64,000 nt of DNA from Ornithinibacillus sp. 4-3 (GCF_040958695.1 NZ_CP162599.1:840001-904000), one strand, 5' to 3'; counted from the stretch's first letter, positions 27,305 through 35,855 are shown. Numbers and translations: made by a program. The notes: generated from the letters alone by a model not told the origin.

Positions 27305-27952
27305 ATGATCATCGTGAGTAAAGCCCTAGCAATTGGCATGATAGTTCTCAGCCTAGCTATTGGTTTGATTTTTTTCTATGTATTTAGCGATTTTTCAAAA
27401 CTGGAAAAGAAAAAATATATGGAAATTTTGACATCACAATTAATTAATTTGGTTATTTTTATATGGGTTGGAAAAATACTGCTTCATCTTCCTTTATTTA
27501 TTCAGGATCCACTTGCGGTATTAGCTTATCCAGGGAATTCAGGGGCATTTTACTTAGCAGTGTTATTTACGGGTGGCCTCGTTCTTTATCAATGGATAAG
27601 GAAAAAATTAGACATCCTGCTATTTGCTGAAGCATGTACACATGTATTCCTAGTGGCATTGTTTTTCTACGAGTTTATGCAATTCATGATAGAGGATAAT
27701 ATGTATTCACTTGGATATTTGATTTTAAGTGTGATCTTGTTGATTCTGCTTTTTTTATTACGTGAGAGAATACCAATTTTTTGGTTGTTAACTAGCATCT
27801 TAATAATTTTGTCTCTAGGCATACTGGTATTAAATCTTATCTATCCTTTTGTAGCGATTTTTGGCTATTTAATAGAAATTTGGTTCATTATTGTGTTTTT
27901 TATAGGATGTTTGTCTATCCTGATTTTAAATGAGAGGAAGCGAAAATCATAA
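27305..27952 (+). CDS. Unknown membrane protein heading the CcdA/TlpA/TCS/sortase unit
   Basis: 215 residues, about seven hydrophobic helices. ATG 27305 is chosen because GGAGGG (27292-27297) lies 7 bases upstream; longer readings start within a repeat. Notable segments are LAYPGNSGAFYLAVLFTGGL and a helix with FAEACTHVFLVALFF, which vaguely recall the core of prolipoprotein diacylglyceryl transferase, but the catalytic motifs of that enzyme are not convincingly present. The stop TAA overlaps the next ATG by one base, so it is coupled to ccdA. A role in membrane thiol chemistry is inferred from this context only. Confidence 0.75.
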   Translation: MIIVSKALAIGMIVLSLAIGLIFFYVFSDFSKLEKKKYMEILTSQLINLVIFIWVGKILLHLPLFIQDPLAVLAYPGNSGAFYLAVLFTGGLVLYQWIRKKLDILLFAEACTHVFLVALFFYEFMQFMIEDNMYSLGYLILSVILLILLFLLRERIPIFWLLTSILIILSLGILVLNLIYPFVAIFGYLIEIWFIIVFFIGCLSILILNERKRKS

Positions 27953-28710
27953 TGGGTGTTATTGAAACAGATACAGTCTTAATTATGGGAATCATTTTAT
28001 CATTAGGAGCTGGTGCATTATCTTTCTTATCTCCTTGTGTATTGCCTATTTTTCCAGCTTATATGTCTTATATTACAGGTATTAGTGTTAAGGATTTACA
28101 AGGAGATCATAATGTGAAAATACGCAAGGACTTATTAAGTCATTCTTTCTTCTTTTTACTAGGAGTTTCCTTAGTATTCATTGGCTTAGGTGCTAGTGCT
28201 TCTTTTCTAGGGCAGTGGATACAAGGCTTATTAATTGGAGAGACAGGCTTATTGATTCAGCGTATTGCTGGAATCTTCATTGTGTTTATGGGGTTATTTG
28301 TTGCAGGATGGATTACCATTCCAACGCTTATGAAAGAAAGACGTTTTCAGCGAACGAAGCGGCCTGTAGGATTTTTGGGAAGCTTTTTTGTTGGTTTAGG
28401 ATTTGCTGCTGGATGGACTCCTTGTATTGGACCAATTTTCGGTTCTATTTTATTTCTTGCTGCTACAAATCCAGGGCAAGGTGTATTATATACCGTCTTT
28501 TATGTAATCGGTTTTGCTTTACCATTCCTTATTTTAACATTCTTCCTCGGCTCAACAAGATGGATTGTACGTCATAGTGGAGTGATTATGAAAATCGGTG
28601 GATTATTGATGGTCATTATGGGGCTTGTTTTATTCTTTGGGTTAATGCCACGAATTTCAGCATTTTTACTTGATTTAATCCAAGACACTTGGCTATCAAG
28701 ATTAGGTTAG
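27952..28710 (+). CDS. ccdA: CcdA/DsbD-type thiol-redox membrane protein
   Basis: 252 residues, six membrane helices. The two redox cysteines sit in the standard motifs: LSFLSPCVLPIFPAYMSYI in helix 1 and AAGWTPCIGPIFGSIL in helix 4. CcdA carries electrons from cytoplasmic thioredoxin to extracytoplasmic thioredoxin-like proteins. Overlap with the gene before and 18 bases to the first TlpA gene show operon structure. The N-terminus is slightly extended (MGVIETDTVLIMG). The partners downstream are two CPPC lipid-face thioredoxins. Confidence 0.94.
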   Translation: MGVIETDTVLIMGIILSLGAGALSFLSPCVLPIFPAYMSYITGISVKDLQGDHNVKIRKDLLSHSFFFLLGVSLVFIGLGASASFLGQWIQGLLIGETGLLIQRIAGIFIVFMGLFVAGWITIPTLMKERRFQRTKRPVGFLGSFFVGLGFAAGWTPCIGPIFGSILFLAATNPGQGVLYTVFYVIGFALPFLILTFFLGSTRWIVRHSGVIMKIGGLLMVIMGLVLFFGLMPRISAFLLDLIQDTWLSRLG

Positions 28711-28728
28711 TTATTGGAGGAGTTTCAT

Positions 28729-29310
28729 ATGAAGAAAGGAATACCCATTCTTATCATATTAGGAATGCTTGGCTGGGCTATATTTGAATTTGTTGGCTCT
28801 AAGCAAGATGAAGTTAATGAAGAAAGCACATTATCAGATAATCGGATTACTGCTATACCAACAGATGATGCGGAAGAATCAGATGAAACAGGACTGGAAA
28901 GAGGTCAATTTGCTCCTGATTTTGAGGTGATGACATTAGAGGGAGAGCAAAGAAAATTATCTGATTATCGCGGGAAACGTGTCATGCTTAATTTTTGGGC
29001 AACCTGGTGTCCACCATGCCGAGCAGAAATGCCTGATATGCAAAAGCTTCATGAGAACGAAGAGATAACGGTTTTAGCATTGAATATGACTGCAACAGAA
29101 CAAAATGAAGAGGTAGTCGCTGATTTTGTAGAAGAATATGGATTAACTTTTCCAATTTTAATGGATGAAGAATCAGATGTAATGAATGCTTATAGAATTC
29201 AAGCGTATCCTACATCATATATGATTGATTCTAATGGGAGAATTCAATTTATAGCACTTGGAGCAATGAATTATGATCAAATGCTCCAACATTTCAACAG
29301 AATGGAATAA
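28729..29310 (+). CDS. Membrane-anchored TlpA/ResA-like thiol-disulfide oxidoreductase, copy 1
   Basis: 193 residues from ATG 28729 behind TTGGAGGAG. An uncleaved signal-anchor (KKGIPILIILGMLGWAIFEF) is followed by an acidic linker (about 25-60) and a thioredoxin fold from about 62. The active site is NFWATWCPPCRAEMPDM and the cis-proline region is RIQAYPTSYMID. It is expected to reduce apocytochrome or other exported thiols outside the membrane, with electrons from CcdA. It is a tandem paralogue of the next gene. Confidence 0.92.
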   Translation: MKKGIPILIILGMLGWAIFEFVGSKQDEVNEESTLSDNRITAIPTDDAEESDETGLERGQFAPDFEVMTLEGEQRKLSDYRGKRVMLNFWATWCPPCRAEMPDMQKLHENEEITVLALNMTATEQNEEVVADFVEEYGLTFPILMDEESDVMNAYRIQAYPTSYMIDSNGRIQFIALGAMNYDQMLQHFNRME

Positions 29311-29324
29311 ATAGGGGTGTTTTG

Positions 29325-29972
29325 ATGAAAAAAGCTTTATTAATTGTATTATTGGTTGGGATGCTTGGTTGGACAATATATGAGTTTGTTTTGTCAGAAA
29401 ATGATACAAGCAGAGATGAAGTAATGTTAGACGAGAACACTGAGGAAGAAGAACCTGAGATATTGGAAGAAGAAACTAGTGGAGTACCTGGGAAATCAGA
29501 AGAGAATGAAGATGTCCTACAAGAATCGGAGGAGCAAGAGGAGTCAGTAGTAGGTCTAAATGTTGGAGATATGGCACCAGATTTTCATTTGACCACATTA
29601 GATGGGGAAGAGGTAGCGCTATCAGATTATCGTGGTAGCAGAGTATGGATAAACTTTTGGGCCACCTGGTGTCCACCATGTCGAGCAGAAATGCCTGATA
29701 TGGAAGAGTTTTATAAACAAAATGATGTAGAAATATTGGCGATTAATTTAACCGAAACTGAGCCAAGTACAAATCAAGTACAACGATTTGTAGATGAGTA
29801 TGGGCTGACCTTTCCTATTTTATTAGATGAAGTTATTGAAGTAGCAACAGCATATAAGATACAGCCAATTCCAACTTCCTTTATGTTAGATTCAGAAGGT
29901 GTTATCCAGTTTAAATCTTTTGGACCATTAACATACGAGCAAATGGAAGAGGTATTTGCAGATATAGAATAG
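29325..29972 (+). CDS. Membrane-anchored TlpA/ResA-like thiol-disulfide oxidoreductase, copy 2
   Basis: 215 residues from ATG 29325, with AGGGGTG upstream; the preceding TTG codon (29322) is a less likely start. The anchor (KKALLIVLLVGMLGWTIYEF) is almost the same as in copy 1. The linker is longer and strongly acidic, about 55 residues rich in Glu (for example DENTEEEEPEILEEE). The thioredoxin fold holds NFWATWCPPCRAEMPDM and KIQPIPTSFMLD. Tandem duplication is clear. The differing linkers may set different reach or partners (inference). Confidence 0.92.
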   Translation: MKKALLIVLLVGMLGWTIYEFVLSENDTSRDEVMLDENTEEEEPEILEEETSGVPGKSEENEDVLQESEEQEESVVGLNVGDMAPDFHLTTLDGEEVALSDYRGSRVWINFWATWCPPCRAEMPDMEEFYKQNDVEILAINLTETEPSTNQVQRFVDEYGLTFPILLDEVIEVATAYKIQPIPTSFMLDSEGVIQFKSFGPLTYEQMEEVFADIE

Positions 29973-30009
29973 TATGTTGTGGTAGGATAGTGGGTAAGAG
30001 GTGAGCAGG

Positions 30010-30693
30010 ATGAAGCAAGCAATACTTGTTGTAGAAGACGATAGAATGATTCGGGAATTAGTTTGTATTTATTTACAAAAGGCAGGTTATGATGTATTTA
30101 CAGCGGTAGATGGAGAAGATGCAAAGGAAGTTTTCTTAACCAATCATCCTTGTCTTATTATTCTTGATTTAATGCTCCCAAAGCTAAGTGGCGAAGAGTT
30201 TTGCATGTGGGTTAGGGAGCAAGAGCGCAATGAAGTATCTATTATTATGCTGTCTGCTAAGTCTCGTACAGAAGATAAGATTCATGGCTTGAAAATTGGG
30301 GCAGATGATTATTTGGTAAAACCATTTGAACCAGAAGAGCTTCTTGCACATGTGGAGGCCGTTTTACGTCGAACCGGACAGTATTGCCAAAAAATTGCTC
30401 ATAATGGTCTCTGTATTAAGCCTAGAAAAGGTGAGACTTTATTATTTGATAAACCATTAGATTTAACGAAGCATGAATTTAATCTGCTTTATTATTTTAT
30501 GGAAAATCCAAATATCGTTATTTCTAGGGAGCATCTTATACAACAATTATATCCTTATGCAGATAAAATCGTATTGGATCGAACAATAGATGCACATATA
30601 AAAAAGCTACGGAAGAAAATTGAAGACAATCCAGCTTCACCAAAGCGTATTATTACCGTTCGAGGAATGGGGTATAAATTTGTTACGGAATAG
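30010..30693 (+). CDS. OmpR/PhoB-family response regulator
   Basis: 227 residues. The receiver domain (1-120) has acidic pocket E9-D10-D11, phosphorylatable D53 in LIILDLMLPK, and the lysine in LVKPFEPEE. The winged-helix output domain (about 130-225) has LTKHEFNLLYYFMENPNIVI and DAHIKKLRKKIEDNP with the terminal GMGYKF. ATG 30010 is placed behind GAGGTGAG; a GTG at 30001 lies in that site. The kinase frame overlaps its end. It is the regulator of the redox/sortase unit by position. Confidence 0.92.
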   Translation: MKQAILVVEDDRMIRELVCIYLQKAGYDVFTAVDGEDAKEVFLTNHPCLIILDLMLPKLSGEEFCMWVREQERNEVSIIMLSAKSRTEDKIHGLKIGADDYLVKPFEPEELLAHVEAVLRRTGQYCQKIAHNGLCIKPRKGETLLFDKPLDLTKHEFNLLYYFMENPNIVISREHLIQQLYPYADKIVLDRTIDAHIKKLRKKIEDNPASPKRIITVRGMGYKFVTE

Positions 30694-31765
30694 ATGGAAA
30701 AGGTTCTTTCTACCAAAGCAATTTTTATTTCGATTAACATTTATTAATATTTTGGTGATTGTAGCTTTTGTAATGCTGAGTAGTTGGGCGATTTATAATA
30801 CAGCTTGTACACTGGCAGATGGAATGTTATCAACGAATGGACAAAAACAGAGTCAGTTTAGAACAACACTCTATCAGTATTTATGGATATTTAGCATTAC
30901 AGCCGTTATTATAGGAAGTATTATCCATTATTTTTTAATGAGGAAAATTACGCAACCATTAAGAGAATTAATTGAATCTACCAAAAAGATGAAACAAGGC
31001 CAATATCCAAAGCCAATTCCAGCGAAAGAAGATGGGGAAATAGGAGAATTGATTAGACATTTCAATGATTTTTCCCAGCAATTAGAAACAAATGAGCAGC
31101 ACAGAAAGAAATTGGTATCTGATTTATCTCATGAGTTTCGTACACCGCTGACCAATTTGAATGGATATTTACGTGCATTACAGAATGGAATTATTGAAGG
31201 TGACGAACGATTGTATCAAGCACTTTATGAAGAATCATCAAAGTTAACACAGCTAGTAGAACAGATGGAAAAATTAAAGGAATGGGATGATATGCAGTCC
31301 CGTACATTTGAAGATAAAGAAGCTGTGGAGCTGCAAGACTTTATTGAAAAATCAATGGAGATATTTTACTTATCATTAGAGCAAAAAAATATTAAAATAG
31401 AAATAGATGTAGAATCAGCGATTATTGATATAAATCGAACAAGTATTTCGCAAGTAATCAGTAATTTATTAGATAATGCGATACGTTATTATAGAGGCGA
31501 AGGACCGATTGTGGTTCAAGGAGAAAAATTATCTTCAGCATATAAGGTGTCCGTTACAGGGCCTGGGCAAGCTCTTTCTGAATTAGAAAGAGAAAAAATT
31601 TTTGAACGTTTTTATCGATCGGAGCCTTCACGTTCACGAGAGTTAGGTGGATCGGGGCTAGGTCTTGCTATTTCTAAAGAGATTATTGAAAGACATTGCG
31701 GAGAAATTGGAATATATTCTAAAGAAAATCTTCATACTTTTTGGTTTATTTTGCCGTATAATTAA
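30680..31765 (+). CDS. Sensor histidine kinase with short sensor loop and altered G1 box
   Basis: A reading of about 361 residues from TTG 30680, overlapping the regulator by 14 bases; in-frame ATG 30620 lies deep inside it and is less likely. Two membrane helices (QFLFRLTFINILVIVAFVML and LWIFSITAVIIGSIIHYF) flank an external loop of only about 30 residues with a single cysteine (NTACTLADG). HAMP, then H-box VSDLSHEFRTPLTNL, N-box SNLLDNAIRYY, F-box IFERFYRSEPSR and G2 GSGLGLAI are intact. The G1 box, normally DXGXG, reads SVTGPGQALS: the aspartate is missing. Confidence 0.88.
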   Translation: MLRNRWKRFFLPKQFLFRLTFINILVIVAFVMLSSWAIYNTACTLADGMLSTNGQKQSQFRTTLYQYLWIFSITAVIIGSIIHYFLMRKITQPLRELIESTKKMKQGQYPKPIPAKEDGEIGELIRHFNDFSQQLETNEQHRKKLVSDLSHEFRTPLTNLNGYLRALQNGIIEGDERLYQALYEESSKLTQLVEQMEKLKEWDDMQSRTFEDKEAVELQDFIEKSMEIFYLSLEQKNIKIEIDVESAIIDINRTSISQVISNLLDNAIRYYRGEGPIVVQGEKLSSAYKVSVTGPGQALSELEREKIFERFYRSEPSRSRELGGSGLGLAISKEIIERHCGEIGIYSKENLHTFWFILPYN

Positions 31766-31798
31766 ATATAGAAGTATACATAGAGGAGGAGTAGATAA

Positions 31799-32386
31799 AT
31801 GAGACGGATAATTAGTATCTTATTTATCGTTGTTGGACTTGGCTTTGTAGGTGTTGCTGTTTACCAATTATGGGATGGGCATCAAGCTCAAAAGCAGTCG
31901 ATCGTTCAAGCAAAAGAAAAAATAGATAATGGAATAGAGCTTAAAGGTGACAAGACGCTTGAAGAAGCGATAGAAGAATACACTGCTGAATATGAAGAAG
32001 CATTTGCGACGTTAGAAATACCGAAATTAGGAAAAACATTACCTATTGTAGAAGGAACAGATCCAGATGCATTGAATAAAGGTGTTGGACACCTATCTAA
32101 CTCTATGTATCCAGGGCAAAATGAACAAATTTTACTTTCTGGGCATCGTGATACGGTTTTTAGAAATTTTGGTGAGCTAGAGCTAGGTGATACATTTATT
32201 GTAGAGATGCCATACGGGGAATTCACTTATGAAATAAGGGATACGGAAATTGTTCCAGAAGATGATACAACAGTGATTAGAGAAATGGGTGAGGAAGTGC
32301 TAGTCGTAACGACTTGCTACCCATTCCACTATGTTGGAAACGCACCAGAACGATTTGTTGCTTACGCTTATCCAGTAGCAGAATAG
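31799..32386 (+). CDS. Class D sortase
   Basis: 195 residues with N-terminal anchor (ISILFIVVGLGFVGVAVYQL), a helical linker, and a sortase barrel from about 70. The catalytic triad is H116 (LLSGHRDTVF), C173 (VVTTCYPFHYVG) and R185 (APERFVAYAY). The LEIPKLGKTLPI start and the TLXTC-like VTTC motif place it in class D. Sortases join surface proteins to peptidoglycan by cutting at an LPXTX signal. Its own site (GGAGGAG) and a 33-base gap put it last in the seven-gene unit. No LPXTX protein is adjacent; the only one in the window is at 48574. Confidence 0.93.
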   Translation: MRRIISILFIVVGLGFVGVAVYQLWDGHQAQKQSIVQAKEKIDNGIELKGDKTLEEAIEEYTAEYEEAFATLEIPKLGKTLPIVEGTDPDALNKGVGHLSNSMYPGQNEQILLSGHRDTVFRNFGELELGDTFIVEMPYGEFTYEIRDTEIVPEDDTTVIREMGEEVLVVTTCYPFHYVGNAPERFVAYAYPVAE

Positions 32387-32403
32387 ATTATTTATTATAA
32401 GCG

Positions 32404-32437
32404 GCTACAGATTCTTTATTTAACAAGAATCTGTAGC
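32404..32437 (+). terminator. Terminator of the redox/TCS/sortase unit
   Basis: GCTACAGATTCTT (32404-32416) pairs perfectly with AAGAATCTGTAGC (32425-32437), with extra flanking pairs. Confidence 0.8.
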
Positions 32438-32520
32438 GGCTTTCATGCTAAATTTGCTATGATAGTAGGAATAGCATGATGGGCGTTTGTTGATAAATCA
32501 GATAAAAGGTGGCTTTCCTT

Positions 32521-33423
32521 ATGAATATAGAAAATTTGAAGTTATTTTGCCAAGTAGTTGAACATGGAAATATTAGTCAGGTTGCTCGTACCAGCTATAT
32601 TACGCAACCAGCGGTCACTAGTAAAATCCGACAACTAGAAACCTATTATGGCGTAGCTTTATTTGATCGGCAAAGTGGTGTGCTTCGTGTTACAGAAGCG
32701 GGGGCTATTTTATATCCGTATGCAAAGGAAATTGTAGAATATTTCAATCGATCTCAAGATGTAATGGCTAATATAGCTAGTGAAAAAGAAGAGATATTAC
32801 ATATTGGAGCTAGTTTAACCATTGGAGAATATTTACTTCCAAAAGTGTTAGGCAAGTTACAAAAGAAAAATAAAGCCTTTCAATTTAGTTTAACAATAGG
32901 TAGTACTCCTACAATTTTGTCGAAATTGGAAAACTTGGAAATTGATATTGCGTTAGTCGAGGGAATTGTCGTACGTAAGGACTTTCAAATTGAGCGATTT
33001 GCAAAAGATGAGCTTATTTTAATCATTCCTCAAAATCATCAGTGGAAAGATCGAAAAGAAATAAGTATCGAAGCATTAGCGGAAGAACGAATTCTTTTAC
33101 GAGAGAAGGATGCTGGAGCAAGGAAGATTATTGAAAGTGTCTTAGCAGAAAATCAAGTGCTGGAACGAATAAGTTCCTCTATTGAACTTGGAAGCACACA
33201 GGCAATTATTAGTGCAGTTGAGGCTGGACTAGGAATTGGAATTGTACCTAAGCTGTCAGTTACCCATGTATTGGAGCTTGGTATTGTACATCATTTACCG
33301 ATTAGAAATACAAGTATTTCTAGGGATTTATGGATTGTACAAAGACCAACAAGATTTCCTAAAAACAGTATTGGTTTATTTGTACAATTTTTAAAAAAGG
33401 AGAATTTTAAGTTTACAGAATAA
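32521..33423 (+). CDS. LysR-family transcriptional regulator
   Basis: 300 residues from ATG 32521 behind AAAGGTGG; the in-frame GTG at 32509 lies in that site. The winged HTH (about 1-60) reads FCQVVEHGNISQVARTSYIT followed by QPAVTSKIRQLE. The effector domain (about 88-295) follows with ILHIGASLTIGEYLLPKVL and LGIGIVPKLSVTHV, as in CysL/CbbR-like LysR proteins. It lies ahead of the sulfide-oxidation genes in the same direction but behind its own terminator. A role in sulfur metabolism is possible from position alone. Confidence 0.88.
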   Translation: MNIENLKLFCQVVEHGNISQVARTSYITQPAVTSKIRQLETYYGVALFDRQSGVLRVTEAGAILYPYAKEIVEYFNRSQDVMANIASEKEEILHIGASLTIGEYLLPKVLGKLQKKNKAFQFSLTIGSTPTILSKLENLEIDIALVEGIVVRKDFQIERFAKDELILIIPQNHQWKDRKEISIEALAEERILLREKDAGARKIIESVLAENQVLERISSSIELGSTQAIISAVEAGLGIGIVPKLSVTHVLELGIVHHLPIRNTSISRDLWIVQRPTRFPKNSIGLFVQFLKKENFKFTE

Positions 33424-33437
33424 GATAATATGATGGC

Positions 33438-33483
33438 AAAGACCAAGCCTTTTGCATTTTTAATGCGAGAGGCTTGGTCTTTT
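33438..33483 (+). terminator. Terminator of LysR gene
   Basis: AAAGACCAAGCC (33438-33449) pairs with GGCTTGGTCTTT (from 33471), followed by T-rich sequence. Confidence 0.88.
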
Positions 33484-33540
33484 ATTTCAGTAATAAAGTA
33501 TGAAATTTTTACACAAATTAATTTTTATTCGGAGGTTGCC

Positions 33541-33910
33541 ATATCTAGCTCCGAGCGCCAAAACGAAGAGCTAATGCGAGCCCCTACAATAAAGAAGACT
33601 TGACGATTAGCAAGCAGTCAGGTGCAGACAGAGTCATAGTCGCAATTTCATCGGCTAAGTTCGGCCACGTCACGAGCACCAACGTTGATACTAGCTCGTC
33701 GTGTCTGTCGTGCCCCACGGGTATAAGTCAACATCGGTTTTGTTTTATAAGGAGGCCCAACTAAAACCAGGCTAAAGCTTAACGTTGGATACCCCTAAAG
33801 GAGCATGTTTCCTTTATCTCGAGGGTAAAGGAAGTTCGACTAACTTCGAAGCCCCCCAAAGAACGGGGCGCAATCTCTACGTTTTAAAGCAGGCGTTACG
33901 CCTTTCTTAT
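33541..33910 (+). repeat. Dispersed intergenic repeat, copy E (long form)
   Basis: The gap 33424-34035 is filled by the longest copy. It starts TATCTAGCTCCGAGCGCC and ends AGGCGTTACGCCTTTC. It shares CTACAATAAAG, ATAAGTCAACATCGG, TTTTATAAGGAGGCCC, GGATACCCCTAAAGG, GTTTCCTTTATCTCG and CAATCTCTACGTTTT with copies A and/or D, and has an extra ~150-bp GC-rich insert near 33600-33720. The small open frames inside are not genes. Confidence 0.8.
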
Positions 33911-34035
33911 TCCTTATACCCTATAACAGATCGCTATGACTCGTTGCTTCTAACCTATAGTAGAATGATATTTAAGTGAAATAGTTAAAAAATTAAACAT
34001 TTTTGAGTTTCTAAATATATTTAGGAGGTAATGAA

Positions 34036-35235
34036 ATGAGTGAATCAAAATTTTCTAAAGTTGTGATTGTAGGTGCTGGTTCGGCGGGAATTTCAATTGC
34101 TTCACGACTTATTCGCAGTGCACCGTATTTAAAAGAAAATGTAATGCTTATTGACCCTTCCGAAGATCATTATTATCAGCCATTATGGACATTGGTTGGT
34201 GGTGGACAATCTAAACTGAAAGATACTCACCGTAAGCAAGAAACACTTATTCCAGAAGGTGTTCAATGGCTTAAGGAATCGGTAACAACATTCTTTCCCG
34301 ATGATAACATGCTAACTACAGATCAGAATACACAGGTTAATTATGATTATTTAGTAGTGGCAGCAGGACTTGAAATCAAATGGGATGCTGTAAAAGGCTT
34401 AAAAGAAACGATGGGTAAAAATGGAGTCTGTAGTAATTATTCATCAGAATTTGTAGAAAGCACCTGGGAAAACATTCAAAATTTCAAAGGTGGAACAGCT
34501 ATATTTACACAACCGAGCACACCTATAAAATGTGGCGGAGCACCACAGAAAATTATGTATCTAGCAGATGATTATTTTAATAAGGTTGATGTTCGTTCTA
34601 AAGCAAACATCCACTTTATCTCTGGTATAGAGAGTATTTTCGCAGTGCCAACCTATGCAAGAACGTTAAACCAGGTTATTGATCGAAAAGGTATTGAAAC
34701 AACTTATATGACAGACCTAGTTGAAATTGATGGAGAAAATAAATTTGCGGTTTTCGAAAATCTAGAAACCAATGAAAGAACAACGATAAATTATGACATG
34801 ATTCACGTCACACCTCCAATGGGAGCTCCTAGCTTTATTGCAGCTAGTCCGCTTGCAGATGCTGCAGGCTGGGTAGATGTGGATGCTTACACCTTGCAGC
34901 ACAAGACCTTTGATAATATTTTCAGTGCTGGAGATGTGTCTAATTTACCTACCTCTAAAACTGGTGCAGCTATACGCAAACAAGCACCCGTAGTAGCTGA
35001 AAATTTAATTGCTGCCATGCATGGTAGAGAATTGAAAACAAAATATGATGGTTATACTTCCTGTCCATTAGTTACAGGAGTTAATCGCTTAGTAATGGCT
35101 GAATTTGATTATGATAAAGCTCCACAAGAATCGTTTCCAATTGATCAATCGAAAGAAAGGGCAAGCATGTACTTTGTTAAAAAAGGCTTGCTCCCTATTA
35201 TGTATTGGAATGGCATGTTGAAAGGAACGATGTAA
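34036..35235 (+). CDS. sqr: Sulfide:quinone oxidoreductase (FAD-dependent)
   Basis: 399 residues. The N-terminal FAD motif is VVIVGAGSAGISIASRL, the second flavin-contact region is NIFSAGDVSNLPTSKTGAAI, and two conserved redox cysteines are C166 (TPIKCGGAPQ) and C343 (GYTSCPLVTG). The pattern GGAPQKIMYLA is that of the type II SQR close to the mitochondrial enzyme. It oxidises sulfide to sulfane sulfur, passing electrons to quinone. It has no signal peptide and should sit at the inner membrane face. Strong AGGAGGT precedes ATG 34036. A perfect palindrome CTAAATATATTTAG (34011-34024) overlaps the site. Confidence 0.92.
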   Translation: MSESKFSKVVIVGAGSAGISIASRLIRSAPYLKENVMLIDPSEDHYYQPLWTLVGGGQSKLKDTHRKQETLIPEGVQWLKESVTTFFPDDNMLTTDQNTQVNYDYLVVAAGLEIKWDAVKGLKETMGKNGVCSNYSSEFVESTWENIQNFKGGTAIFTQPSTPIKCGGAPQKIMYLADDYFNKVDVRSKANIHFISGIESIFAVPTYARTLNQVIDRKGIETTYMTDLVEIDGENKFAVFENLETNERTTINYDMIHVTPPMGAPSFIAASPLADAAGWVDVDAYTLQHKTFDNIFSAGDVSNLPTSKTGAAIRKQAPVVAENLIAAMHGRELKTKYDGYTSCPLVTGVNRLVMAEFDYDKAPQESFPIDQSKERASMYFVKKGLLPIMYWNGMLKGTM

Positions 35236-35278
35236 CTAAAACAGTGGAAACTCTATCAATGAAAAAGGAGGCTTTACA

Positions 35279-35839
35279 TTGGATACAACCCAAAGGCATT
35301 CTACAATGGAAGATGTTTTAAAGGAATTAGAAAATGAAAAGCAATTAGATTCACTATATTATTTAGTTCAAAAACTTCCAGATTTTGTATCAAGAGTACA
35401 GGCATTGGATGATAAACTAACATTTGTTGAAAATGTGCTAGAAGACAAACAATCATTATCAGCTCTGAGTAATGAGGTAGAGAAGAAAGTAGAAAACCTG
35501 CATATCACAGAGGAACACTTTTCAGCTCTTCTTGAAATGGTACATTTAATGCCGAAAATGGTTCCTGTACTGAAAAGAGTGGATGAAATTACGCAATTTC
35601 TAAGTGATTTCTTAACAGATACAACATCTGTGGAATATGCGCTAGAAAATATAAATGATATTGTCCCATTGGATAAAGCAATGGACGTGATTAAAGAAAC
35701 AAACGAACAATATAAAAATAATAAGAACACAAACAATTTATCTTTATATGGTATGTATCGCTTATTAAAGGATCCAACCATTCAAAAAGGATTTAGGTAC
35801 TTAGAATCTTTCCTTGAGGTTGTCAATAAAGAAAAATAG
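35279..35839 (+). CDS. DUF1641 protein between SQR and CstB
   Basis: 186 residues, mostly helical and charged, with the DUF1641 core NEVEKKVENLHITEEHFSALLEMVH to LYGMYRLLKDPTIQKGFRYLESFLEV. TTG 35279 is the start, 8 bases after AAGGAG. DUF1641 proteins are widespread next to SQR or formate-dehydrogenase-like genes, and their role is unknown. Here it is the second gene of the sulfide-oxidation unit: 43 bases after sqr and 16 bases before cstB. An SQR-assembly or docking function is only an inference. Confidence 0.85.
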   Translation: MDTTQRHSTMEDVLKELENEKQLDSLYYLVQKLPDFVSRVQALDDKLTFVENVLEDKQSLSALSNEVEKKVENLHITEEHFSALLEMVHLMPKMVPVLKRVDEITQFLSDFLTDTTSVEYALENINDIVPLDKAMDVIKETNEQYKNNKNTNNLSLYGMYRLLKDPTIQKGFRYLESFLEVVNKEK

Positions 35840-35855
35840 TACTGGGGGTATATAT

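Noticed and set aside
33785..33979. 64-residue ORF before the SQR gene
   Set aside because: It falls within repeat copy E and shares its sequence with the similar out-of-gene reading in copy D.
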